Positions 27,309 to 38,600 of a stretch of 64,000 bases of DNA are shown here, piece by piece. Below the pieces are notes generated by a model, which searched no databases, was not told the origin of the DNA, and saw only the letters and a list, made by a program, of their open reading frames with translations. Positions within the stretch are counted from its first letter, which is position 1, and each line of letters opens with the position of its first letter. The stretch comes from Tetradesmus obliquus (taxonomy: Eukaryota > Chlorophyta > Chlorophyceae > Sphaeropleales > Scenedesmaceae), in contig CP126197.1 in the NCBI GenBank assembly GCA_030272155.1, forward strand, positions 992,001 to 1,056,000, read 5' to 3'. The translations under genes were made by a program, and so were the position numbers.

Positions 27309-28332
27309 GGGGGGGTCGAGTTTCAGCTGATACTGACCGCGTCAGCTTTTTAGTTTGGAAGTGGGGCAGTAGCGCTGTTGCGATGCTGCCGGCGTCGTGT
27401 GCTCGAGTTGCGGATGCTGTGTTTTGCGCTTGCTGTGCGCTTGTGCTGCTGCTGCAGCAGCGGAGCGGGAAAAGGCAGCGGTGATGAGGGGAGCAGGCCG
27501 GACAGAGGCTTGAGAGAGGTTGAGCTTCAACGTATGTGCGTGATGTGATGCGAAATGGCCCATTTCGGCTAAACAGATTAGCCGAAGTTGATGCTTTTGG
27601 CAGGAATCAAAGACATGTGGCTGTAGCGCATGTGTAGTGCTGATGGAGGCTATGCCGGTTCGAGGCTAGGATGCACCATCTGCCATTTGTGCTGCTGCTT
27701 TCGGCTGCATTGGGTGCGGCCTTTGCCAATGGAGCGTGCACGCTAGCCAGGGTCACCAGTGCTGTGTTTGTGGCATGTTCATGCCACCCTCTATCTGATG
27801 TACTCTCAGCAGACCACTGGATGTATTGTGTATGTGTTTCCCTGCATTGTGTTGGAAGGTGGCAAGCAGTGTGTTCCGGCAGCTCATGCCGGCAGTCAGC
27901 TGTGGTTGTCTTTGTGCGGTGTCACTGCCGATCAACCACCAAGTAGTGATGACAGCCCAGCCCGAGACTCTTGCCAAGACACGGCAGTCAAAGTTAACCA
28001 ATTCAGTTTGATATGATATGTTTCTGCGGTGCTCTGCTGTTGCACGTGCTTGTCACCCGCACACACCGCACTGGAACTGAAAGCAGCCCGCCACTAGCCG
28101 CAGCTGCGCAAGCAGCGCAAAGACATATTCAGTCCAGCCAGTAATAATTACAATACATGGATAGTATCAGGGGCTTTGATCTTTGTTGCTTGGGTCCAGC
28201 TTGGGGTCACACAAACATGAAGCTCAATTGTTTCATTTCGGCAACTCGCCGCACAGTGTGATCAGCATTATAAACAATCATTAATTGCGTACTTAGAAGG
28301 ACGGAGTGGTTGATTATCCGAAAGTCAGCACG
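27309..28332. other. Intergenic after FCP1-like gene
   Basis: About 1 kb. Sequence at about 27420-27520 echoes the 3' end of the FCP1-like gene (GCAGCAGCGGAGCG...GAAAAGGCAGCGGTGATGA...GCAGGCC), a further degenerate copy of a terminal exon. A short Met-initiated hydrophobic frame at 27671 could be a signal peptide, but no continuing exon was found. Confidence 0.5.
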
Positions 28333-30303
28333 ATGAGATGCACGACAGGAAGCAGCAGCAAGCAGCTGAGAGCGCTATGGATGCTGCTTATGCTGGCTTG
28401 TATGAAGCATACCTATGGATACCCAGCCATCTATGTTGCCCGCTATCAGAAGAATTGCACAGACCACCCTGCTTCGGCTTTTGGGAAGGTGCATGACTAC
28501 AGCAGTGCAGTGGACAGGTGAGCGTTGCTGTGCGCGAGCAGGACAGCTATAAGGAGCCTAAAAGTCAATTGTATGTCACGATCGACGCAGCAGCAGCTAC
28601 TGCACCACGGAAGCTGCTGTACCAGGATCTGCTGTCACATGCACTGCAGCCTGCTGCTCTTGATGCCTTGGCTTACACAATTGCATGTTGATCTGTGTGT
28701 CTTGGTTGAGATGCACTGCGTGGTTGTTGTGGTAGCGTAACAAGCTTAACCACCAGCATTGTCGTATGCTGATGGTGTGTGCAGAACTGTTGCGTTGTCC
28801 CTCCAAAACAAGGCCACAGGCAAAGCTGTCAAGCCAGCAAACGGCGTCAGCAGCATCTGCTCAGGCGACACATATTTAGTCAAAGTGAGTTGACCAGAAC
28901 AAGACTGGCTGATCGGCAGGGGATGATGTGCCAGCTGCAGCAGCTTCGGCACCAAGCAGAGGGCTCAAAGAAAGGCCAGCATGAGTGCAAAGCTGCAGAC
29001 CCCACAGCTCCCACCTCCTAGCCACAAAACATTGCAGCAGTATGATTGGGCAACAGCAACAGCGCAGCAGCAACAGTAACTAGGGCTATTACACACACAC
29101 TTTGCTGAGTTTCTGGTGTGTATTGTGTGCTGCAGCTGGCGTTTGGGGAGCCGTCGCTGCGCAACTACCTGCTCACATCCAGCCATGGCAGCTTCGTGGT
29201 CAAGTCAAACGACTGCGATGCATGGTGGTGAGTGTATGTTGACAGATGCCAGCTGACCTGATATTAGTCACATAACTGCGATGCATGGTGGTGAGTCTAT
29301 GTTGACAGATGCCAGCTGACCTGATATTAGTCACATAACTGCGATGCATGGTGGTGAGTGCATGGTGAAAGATGCCAGCTGACCTGATATTAGTCACATA
29401 ACTGTGATGCATGGCGGGCTCATACAGAGCAGATGACAGCTAGATGGCCGCACTGTGGCAGCAACATGGTTGTGTGTGTGGTCAAGTCAGACGACTGCGA
29501 TGCATGGTGGTGAGTGCTGCAACCTGAAGTATGTCAGTTGGGTAGGTGCAGCAATAGGTGCAACAATCTTTGCATGTTGTGGTGACAAGTTGACCGCAGG
29601 GCAAGCAGCTCACTGCAGTTACAAACAACCATAGCATGATGATGAGATGTGCATGTTGAGATGCCACATGTTGTGACTCTCCCGCCGTTCCAGCTTGACT
29701 CAGCTGTTGCGCTTGCAGAAAGCAGCAAAGTACAATTGGCTGCCACGACATCCGCTGAATGATGCTGCGTGTGACTGCTGCTGCAGCGCCAACCGCGTGT
29801 GCAGCTCAGCGCCAACCAAAGAGGGGTCGGCGTTGTTCAGTGTGCCGTGCAGCATAGGTGAGCGAGGTCACCGCATGATACCACCTGTTGGTAATCATAT
29901 GTTGGTGATCATCTGTTGGTGATCATCTGTTCGGGATCATTTGTTGGGGTGAGCAGCATTGTGCATGTGCTCCTGGAGTATAGCTGTAGTCCTGCTGCTG
30001 CCCTTGTCCCTGATTCAAAAACATATGTTGTTGCAACAGCAAGCCGTCACCAGACGGCTCCAGCACTGGTTATACGCCAGACCACCAACAAGCATTTGAC
30101 TCCTGTTCTGTGCATGATGACGTGCGATGCCTGCAGCCGGCGGCACCAAGGTGACATTCAAAGTCACAAGCGCAAACGGCAGAATTCCTGCCCTGGGGGC
30201 CGAGCTGCGCTCAGCCAGTCTCACCCTAAAAGTGGACAGCAAGTGCGGCAGATGCAGCAGCGTGGTGGAAGAGAGAGCCAAGACAAGCAGCTTGAGGGGC
30301 TAA
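28333..30303 (+). CDS. Secreted Cys-containing protein, unrecognised family
   Basis: Five exons: 28333-28517, 28785-28884, 29136-29227, 29787-29857, 30137-30303; 615 nt, 204 aa, in frame at all junctions. The start is an N-terminal basic stretch then a hydrophobic core (LRALWMLLMLACM) like a signal peptide. The mature part has spaced cysteines (NCTDHP, SSICSGDTY, SNDCDAWCANRVC, VPCSIAGG, DSKCGRCSS) separated by beta-rich segments such as LLTSSHGSFVV and GGTKVTFKVTSANG. The order CTDHP, Ala-rich turn, CxGxxY, LLTSSxG, C-N-R vaguely recalls Reeler/DOMON-like extracellular modules of algae, but I do not claim membership. The donor region of exon 3 is repeated in tandem in the following intron. 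Confidence 0.65.
29212..29518 (+). repeat. 63-bp tandem repeats of an exon-intron border
   Basis: The last bases of exon 3 and its GTGAGT donor (ACTGCGATGCATGGTGGTGA) recur at 29275, 29338 and 29401 with an exact 63-bp period, and once more near 29491 with ~20 bp of additional exon sequence upstream (GTGGTCAAGTCAGACGACTG). Confidence 0.92.
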
Positions 30304-30974
30304 TTGAAGCTTGAGCAGTTGGCTTGAACACAATCGGGGTGGGAGTACTGTGAGTGAGTGCGTAGCAGGCAGCATTTTAAGCAGCACCAGCAGTGGTGCA
30401 GCATGGTGAAACACATGTAGTGGCACCTTGCCGCAGGCAGTCCTGCTGCGGAAGCAGGGTCCTGTTTGTTTACATTCGGCAGCAAACGGCGTAGAAATAT
30501 TGCACTGTACAGCTGTGTACTAGCACAAGCGTGGCTGCATCCCATGCTTGCACAAGTACTGATGTTCTCACAGAGCGCATGTTGAGTTGTTGCAGTTGTG
30601 ATCAGGTGCATGCCCAACGGGGTGCAAGGGTTGTGAGAGTGCTCTCAGTGCTGTCACAGGATTTAATTGTTGATACCCAACCACCTCCGATTGATTAAAT
30701 TGGTAGATGGTTAGACGCTGCGTACTGCACAGCGAAGGGATGCTCGCCGCAAATGTGGCTTGGCGCCAAGCCTGCAGCAGCATTGACCGGAAGCTGCCAC
30801 ATACAAACCATACAAGCACGCATTGGTTCAGTTTTCTTATTATAATTTCCAATATCGCTCCATCAAGCGATCGTGGCACTGCATATTGAGGCTGTACGCG
30901 TGTAAGCTCCTGCACTACTCCGGAACGTGACCTGCCTCTTTTCACCCGGTTGAATTGATTGCTACCCGCCCACA
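30304..30974. other. Intergenic between two unrecognised genes
   Basis: About 670 bp with no supported feature. It probably holds the 3' flank of the upstream gene and the promoter of the next. Confidence 0.5.
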
Positions 30975-33156
30975 ATGTTGAGCATCGCAAACAAAACTCG
31001 TTGTTTGCAGCTGCGGAGTACTCAACCCTCGCTCAAGGTCAGCTTGATTGGAGCTTCAGCAGCAGCATGTGATCATCGAAACATGTTGCTGTTGCTATCA
31101 CAGTAGTGTAGCACGTTGACCCCAGGGACCTTTGACACAAAGTAATGGCATTCAGCTTTTCTGCATTCCTAACAAAGCAGGTGTCAGCATGCAGTACCAC
31201 CAGGCAGTGTTGCAGCATTCAAATGCAGTGCATGTGATGCGCAGCACACCTGGCAGAAGCTTTCCATGAACTCTCCACCTGCATATGCAGGAGTAAAATT
31301 CAATCTGAATAGTTTCTCCTCCCGTTACACTTGTGCCACAGGCTGTACCAGCGCTCTTCGTGCATTCTGGCGCGCCCTTCTGCAGCAGCTTCGCAGCCAG
31401 ACCACACCGCAGACACGCCATTGCCCCTGTGCAAGCCACCTACAGCAAGCGGCGCCAGGGGCAAGAGCAGGTGGTTGCTTTCCTCGCTGACAATGGCCCA
31501 AGCACAGAGTTGCCATCGCTGCTGCACCATGGTGCACTGGTGGCGGGGCCAGTGCACTTGTACAAGGTAAGGCTCTTAGGTTGGTGATCAATTACCTTGT
31601 GCATGCTGCAAATTGCAGCAATGTCGCAGTTACATGGGGTAAGATATTGTCACCTTGAAATGACATGTTGCCTACATGCTTGGATCTTCTCCTTGGCTCA
31701 AAATTTACGTACTGCGTGCTTCACCAAAAGCGGCATTTTGAAGGCTGCTGTCTGCGCTGCAGCTGCAGCTGCCTGTTCCCCAATGCAAAAAGTACTGAAG
31801 CATTGAGGCCACCGCGCCTGGTGTGCTGCCTGTTCTGGCAGTGTCGCATCATTGAAGCCATTGTGCCTGGTGTTCGGCTAGGTCTGGTGTTCAATACCAT
31901 TTACAAGTGGTCACATCATTGAAGCCATTGTGCCTGGCATGCTGCCTGGTGTGCCGCCTGGTGTGCTGCAGGCGGGCCTCCACATCAACGGCAGCTATGC
32001 AGAGGTGTGGCTGCCCAAGGCTGTCAAGCAGTGGCTGTTCTTTGAGGGAGGGCAGGAGGCACTGGGCGGCTGGTATGCGCTGGCCACAGTGCTCGACGGA
32101 GAACACGTGTGCAGTAAGTATTTGATCAACGCCATTGCTAGTGCTGCAGAATTTAAGCTTCGTTGAACTGTGTTGCAGCCACTACAGAATATGCAGTAAA
32201 AGGTTTGCCATGAGCTGTGCTGGTGCATCCATCAACCGTTGTTCATCCAAAAGCTGTGCATAACTTCTGCAATCACACCTTACATGCACTCCGAGCACTG
32301 CTCTATACAGCCTGATCCTTCAAGTGCGTGTGGACTACCTGCAGGCCAAACATTTCACCCAAAGCGCAAGCACCTGTCTGTATCAGACGCGGTCAGGATT
32401 GCGCTGAGCAAAACAGCAGTAGCAGCTGTGCCAGGTGCAGAGAGGGTGGCACTCAAGGTCTACAGGAGGGAAATCAAGGCAGGCGAATGGCTGACACAAC
32501 TGGTGGTGAGTCAGCGTTCGTCATGCAGCGGCCAACGGCCTGGTAGCCAGGCCTGTTTGCTGATCACAGCCCAACAGACACACAGACACACAACTGGTGT
32601 GGTGTATGTGTTTGTACACCCTGATTGCATGTTGGAAAATGAAATCTCTCCCTTTACAACTTGCGTCACACAGTCTTGCAGCAGCTGCATCGCCTGCAAG
32701 TTGGATCACTGTTGGCCCGCCGCTGCGACTCTCGGCTGGCAGCTGCCAAAGCTGCAGCTTGCCAGGCACATCTGCTTGACATTGAACAATCTCGAGCGGC
32801 AGCAACACTCACTGGGCTACTGCTGCATCTACTGCTGCTGGTGCTGCTGCTTGTCTGAGTCGCAGTTGGATCTTACCACTGCCACTGGCAGTGCTGGCAG
32901 CAGGCCCCAGCAGCATACAGTCTGAAGGCTTTCTGTGCAGGAGGTCCGTTATTCAGCTGCATCGGGCTCCTGGCATGCCCTGGAGTGGCACATGATGCAC
33001 ATCCTGAGCGGCAAGCAGGGGTGCGTGGACTGGGCAGTGTCTCGCTCGATGCAGCGTGCTGTCAGGCGGTGGCACTGCAGCGCGGTTGCCATGTTCAGCA
33101 GATCGAGCAACTGCCGGCATAGCCGCAGCTCTGCCAGTGCTGTTGTAGCTTGTTAG
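30975..33156 (+). CDS. Unrecognised protein with possible organelle-targeting start
   Basis: Proposed exons: 30975-31037, 31342-31566, 31972-32113, 32345-32505, 32941-33156; 807 nt, 268 aa, one frame, all GT/AG. The first exon (MLSIANKTRCLQLRSTQ) is Ser/Arg/Lys-bearing without acids, as in transit peptides. Exons 3 and 4 give clear non-repetitive sequence (GSYAEVWLPKAVKQWLFFE, HPKRKHLSVSDAVRIALSK, LKVYRREIKAGEWLTQLV). The last exon ends in a basic Ser/Arg/Cys-rich tail. I do not recognise the family. Exons 3 and 4 are the best supported; the first exon and the start are less certain. Confidence 0.55.
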
Positions 33157-35355
33157 CACCCTGCTGATATATGGAGCAGTAGCTGTCTGTCACTGTTGTA
33201 CTGCAATTTGTTGCATGCTGCTGCACTGTCAGAGGCAGTAGCTGTCAACAACATGGCGTGTGCACCAACTCAAGGGTATGGGTATACACTGACACGATGA
33301 TAGTGATGTGGCTGGGTGACGAGGAGAACCGGGGTTTGGCATTGTGGCCGATGCAGCTGCAGCCGCTGCATGTCGTGTGGCAGCGCGCTGTTTGAGGTTG
33401 TGTGGTTGGAGCAGTCCTGTTTGGTGTGCCTTGTTTTGCTGCATTGTGGGTGGGCCTGTGGCTCGACTATGGCGACATGGTGATCACACAGCGTCACTGC
33501 GTTTTAAGTGTTGATATCATGAGAGTGATGTACAGTGAGCTCACCGGCTGCAGCGTAGTGGTGCATGCCGCCAGTGGTTCATGCTACAGCCGGAAGGTAG
33601 CAAACTACAGATTATGGATGACTCTTACGAGCACATCAGCGCCTATTGCAATGACAATATACTTACGTCAATTGATATAACAAACAGACACTAACACTGT
33701 GTTACTTTGTCACTATACGGGTTGACAGCAGCCACTGGGCGCCTGGGCTGCCACTGTATGGTATGCCAGGTATGCAGGCAGCCTGCTGGCAGGCTTCGTG
33801 CAGACACAAAAGTGTGGTGGCGAGTGACAGCTTTTTGCACAGCATGTGTAATGCTAGCAGGCTGGTCGTCTTGGCACGTTACCAGGTCACCCACAGTACC
33901 ATGCGCATGCTGCAACTGTCAGCTGCAGTGCAAGCAAAACATATGTTGAGCGGTCAGGCATACCTCGCCAAGCCAACCATAGCAACCAACTAAGCGCCAA
34001 CCACATCTGAATGCAACTTGACTCCAACGCTGTGGAAACTGGCTAGCGCCGCAGCGCGCGCTGCAGGCAAAGCACCACTCAAGGCTTTGGCCACAACATA
34101 TAACTACGAAGGAGAAGGATACGCTGAATCCAGCTGTCAGCAATACTGCTTAGATGCCAGCTTTCTGGCTGATAGCTGCTGAGAGGAAGAGCTGCTGCAT
34201 TGCCGCAATGGCTGAAAGCTTGCCACGATGACTTTATTGGCAGCACTTCCAATGTGAACTTCAATGAAGACAATGACGTATACCGTCTCGGAAAGCCCAT
34301 CGCCCACGGCATCACACTGTTGACAAGATCATGGCAATCATCAACAAGCATGCAACCCCCAACTGATAAGAGACCTACGAAACCCCTGGCCAGGTGAGTA
34401 CCTGGATTTGTGTGTGACAACCAGGCCTGGCAAATCAAACAAAAAGGGCTGCCAGCATCATTGCTGTCAAGTCCTGCAGGGTGTGCCGTTGCATCATCAA
34501 GGCGGCAATGGCACCAAGCGTTGTTGTGGCAGGCTACAGACTAACACTGCCAGCGACAAAGCCCTCCGCTAGCCGTGCACACACAACCCCATTGCCGAAC
34601 CATGTGCTGATTGCTGCAGCAGCTGCAACAACAATGGCACAATTAGCCAGGCAGGCGGTGATTCTGCATACAAGCAACGTCACAACTGCCTGGCTGCCGA
34701 TGCAATAATGATGATCAAAAGTCTGCATACACTTATGAGTCTAATTAGAAGCCCTTCAAGTGCATCTGCATGAGTACCCCAGACATGCAATTGCCTCTGC
34801 AGGAGCACCCCACACATGCATCTGCCGCATGTCTTGCGGCAACATGCCCTTCGAGCCTCATACAGACCTGACTTCATAAACACCTGAAAGCACCACACCC
34901 TACAGATTTGCAACACAACAGTTGCTGAGCCCTGGCGGTGGCCACACATTGGCTGCACACGCACCCAAGGGCCAGCAGAAGAAAGTGCAGCTCATGATAT
35001 CAGCAGGGCCACCTACTGTGCATGCAGTACATGTCACTTGTTGAATACACCACACCACGACAGAAGCACATTGGCTACTCTGCAGACGCTCAGTGCATGC
35101 ACCAACCACCACTGGACTGGGTGGCTGTCACATGTGGCCAATGCATCATACTTCAGTTGCTGCCAGACCCTGGTGCAATCCTCAATGCGCATGAGATAAT
35201 GACAGCAACAAAACCCACTGCCCAGCCGCAAAGCTGTGCCTGCATCATACTCAACAACCGGCCCATTTCAATCAATCCAGAAGGGCAGACAAGTCAAGCA
35301 CCATGCTGTGACGTTGCAGCATAATCTGTTGCATGCTGCGCCACGATTATGTGCT
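33157..35355. other. Intergenic between convergent genes
   Basis: About 2.2 kb. One stretch, 34230-34396, has an open frame (FIGSTSNVNFNEDNDVYRL...) ending at a GTGAGT, so it could be an orphan exon or gene relic, but no partner exon is visible. Confidence 0.45.
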
Positions 35356-35359
35356 GCAG

Positions 35360-35600
35360 CCAGCAGCTTGGGCAGCTACAACAGCCGCAGGTGCTGCAGC
35401 AGCACCTTAGCCGGATGCAACAGCTGCAGATGCTGCAGCCAGCAGCTTAGCCAGATGCAACAGCTGCAGATGCTGCAGCCAGCAGCTTAGCCAGATGCAA
35501 CAGCTGCAGATGCTGCAGCCAGCAGCTTAGCCAGATGCAACAGCCACAGTCGCCCTAGCACCTGAGCCGGATGCAACAGCCAGCAGCTCAGCCAGATGCA
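35360..35600 (-). repeat. 40-bp repeats copying the end of the leucine-rich gene, stop codon included
   Basis: Read on the minus strand, the codons for VAVASG and the stop recur downstream of the true stop. Units begin with the complement of GATGCAACAGC at 35414, 35454, 35494 and 35534, with a 40-bp period, and shorter units occur at 35567 and 35596. Each repeats GTTGCATCTGGC followed by TAA or TGA. Confidence 0.88.
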
Positions 35601-38600
35601 ACGGCCACGGGTGCTGCTCCAGCAGGTGCAGCAGCTACCTGAGGCTGCACTGTAGCACCAGACCCATTCACTGCAGGCCTGGCAGCCGCAGAGGCGTTAG
35701 AAACTGCCGCGTTACCAGCTGCTGGAGCTGCGGGTGCCACACCTGGTTGTGCAGGTGTTGCTGCTTTGGCGTCAGGTGCAATGTTTGCCGCCGCTGCTGC
35801 TTCTGCTGCTGCTGCATTGGCTGCTGCTGGCTTGGAAGCGTTGCTGTTGATTCCAGCAACACCGTGCAGCAGCAAATCAAGCGTCATAACGGGAATTGGC
35901 ACAGCCTTAGTTGTCAGAGCTTGCACCTCAGCTGCTGGAAGCTGAGGGGAGTTCCCTACCACCGTTACATTGCCATACACTGCTGTGTTGCCTGTGCCCA
36001 GGCCAGACAAGGAAGCTAGCTTCGGGTTGTCCTCAATGTAAACCTCAGAACCCCGGAAAGCTCCAACACTGCGGAGGGAGCGGGGCAGGTCTGCTAGGGT
36101 TGTCAGTTCTGCATTGCCCCGGATGATCAAGTCCTGGCTGATGCTTTGGAGGTTGCCCAGGCCCTTATGGTGGCAGCAGCAGCAGCAGCAGTTGGCCATG
36201 TTAGGGTTCCACGAGACAATAACAACTCGTCATTCGTGGCCGCTGAGCGCAGTGTCACGTGCTTCCCATCAACAAGACAGATATGGTGTGCTGCCTCACC
36301 TGCAGGCTGGCCAGCTTAGGGTTCCGTGACACCCAAACAAACTTGTCGTTTGCTGCCGCATATTGGAATTGAATTGCTGTTCGTGATCCTGACACAAATG
36401 CTGTGCTCTTACCTGCAGGCTGGCCAGCTTAGGGTTCCATGACGCAAGCAAACTTGTCATTTACGGCCGCAAACTGCACTCGAGTTGCTGTTCGTGATCC
36501 TGACACATATGATGTGCTCTCTCACCTGCAGGCTGGCCAGCTTTGGGATCCATGACACACAAACAACCTTGTCATTTGCTGGCGCAAACTGAAATCGAGT
36601 TGCTGTTTGTGATTCTGACACATATGCTGTGCTCTCACCTGCAGGCTGGCCAGCTTGGGGTTCCATGACACTGACAGCAACGTGCCAACACTACGCAGGT
36701 TGTCTGCAGGCAGCAGGCAGCAGCAGAAACGCAAAATATTAGCTGCAGCAGTAGCAGCAGCAGATGGGCAAGTACTGACAGCAGTGTGCCAACACTGCAC
36801 AGATTCCCTCAAACAACAGCAGCAGCATTCCATCCTAGCACTCTCCTACATTCCGTGATGTTTGCTGGCAACCACTCACCCAGCCCTGCCAGTGTTGTCA
36901 GCGCTGCATTTGCCCCAACCACCAAGTTGAGCCCCACGTGCTGCAGCCCTTTCCCATGCAGCATGCAGCGCTAATAAGCCTGGCATAACAACTAACTTAG
37001 GCCTGTCAGTGATGTCGGCGCTGCATTCGCCCCTACCGCAAGTTGAGCCCCACCTCCTGCCATAGCTCATAACTGCTGCTCTGTGTCAACCACCACTGGC
37101 CACAACTCACCTAGGCCTGTCAGTGTTGTCAGGCCTGCATTTGCCCCAACCACCGTGTTGAGCCCCACCCTCCTGTTCAACCCTGCCCATACAGCATGCA
37201 TTGCCAGCCACTCACCTAGGCCTGTCAGTGTTGTCAGTGCTGCATTCGCCCCAACCACCAAGTTCAGCCCCACTTTCTGCAGGCCTGCCATGCCCCTCAG
37301 GTCAGGCAGGGCGGGCAGCAGGTACAGCTGCAGGTCGCCAGGGACACCAGTGAGGCGGGAGAAGCCGTCAAGGTCCTGCAGAGCCGGCAGATCGTTGAGC
37401 ACCAGGCCAATGCCTGCAGGGGCAGCAGCAGCAGCAGCAGCAGCAGCACGTTTAAGTGATATGGGTCGCAGCAGCGCAGGGAACAAACTGAAATGATGCA
37501 TAGCCATCCAGGTCCTGGAGATCTGGCAGGTCATTTAGCACCAGGCCAATGCCTGCAGGGGGAGCAGCAGCAGCGGCGGCATCCAGCAACAGCAGCAGCA
37601 GCAGCAGCACGTTGGGAGTGATTTTGGTCGACGGTATTTGCAGGAAACAAGCTGAAATGATGTACAGAAGTCCAGGTACTGCTTTCAGTAGGGTTTAGGC
37701 TGGCAGGTCGTTCAGCACGAGGCCAATGCCTGCAGGGGCAGCAGCAGCAGCAGCCAGCATCCAGCAGCCAGCAGCAACAGATGTTGTGATTTGGACGGCA
37801 ACAATTGCAGGACACCAGTGAGGCGGGAGAAGCCGTCAAGGTCCTGCAGAGCCGGCAGAACATTGAGCACCAGGCCGATGCCTGCAGCAGCAGCAGCAGT
37901 AGCAGCAGCATCAGCATCAGCATCATCATCATCATCATCATCAGCAGCAGCAAGCAGCAACAGATGTTAGGGATTAGGTCGGCAACAATCGCAGGACGCA
38001 AGCTGCAGGTTTTGCACAGCAGTCGAGGCCGTGAAGAGCCGGCAGATCGTTCAGCACCAGGCCGATGCCTGCAGGGTAGTAGGCAGTAGCAGCCAGCAGC
38101 AACAGATGTGTGTGATTTGGGTCGCAGCAGCGCAGGCAACACCCTAAAATGATGCACAGCCGTCCAGGTCCTGCGTATTTGGCAGGTCATTGAGCACCAG
38201 GCCGATGCCCGCAACACAATGCACTTGAGTGATTGGCAGCTGCAGGTTGTGCAAAGCTGTCCAGGTCCTGAAGAGCTGGCAGGTCGTTGATGGCAGTGCT
38301 GCAGCCCGTGCAGCGCCAGGTTGATGCCTGAAAGGGTGGCACGAAGTCACATCACACGTTGCTGCTTGCATGCAGCCGTTGCACTCACCCACTGATCAAA
38401 GGCAAACTTTCTCTTTAGGCCAAAGGAAATCCTGCCTGATGCTGCACTGTGGCGAAGCGTGAAACGCTGCTTGCTGCTGGCCCTGTTGTCAAGAGTCCAC
38501 TCACCGATTGACGTGAAGTTGGTCAGCGCGCGTGTGCTGGCCAGGCGGGGGCAGCCGTAGACTAGGATCTCCCCGTTTGTTGACACCAGGCTGCCTAGGC

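Noticed and set aside
29212-29518. Regular 63-bp repeats resembling a CRISPR array
   Set aside because: Units are contiguous and nearly identical without unique spacers, in a eukaryotic intron, and they copy an exon border.
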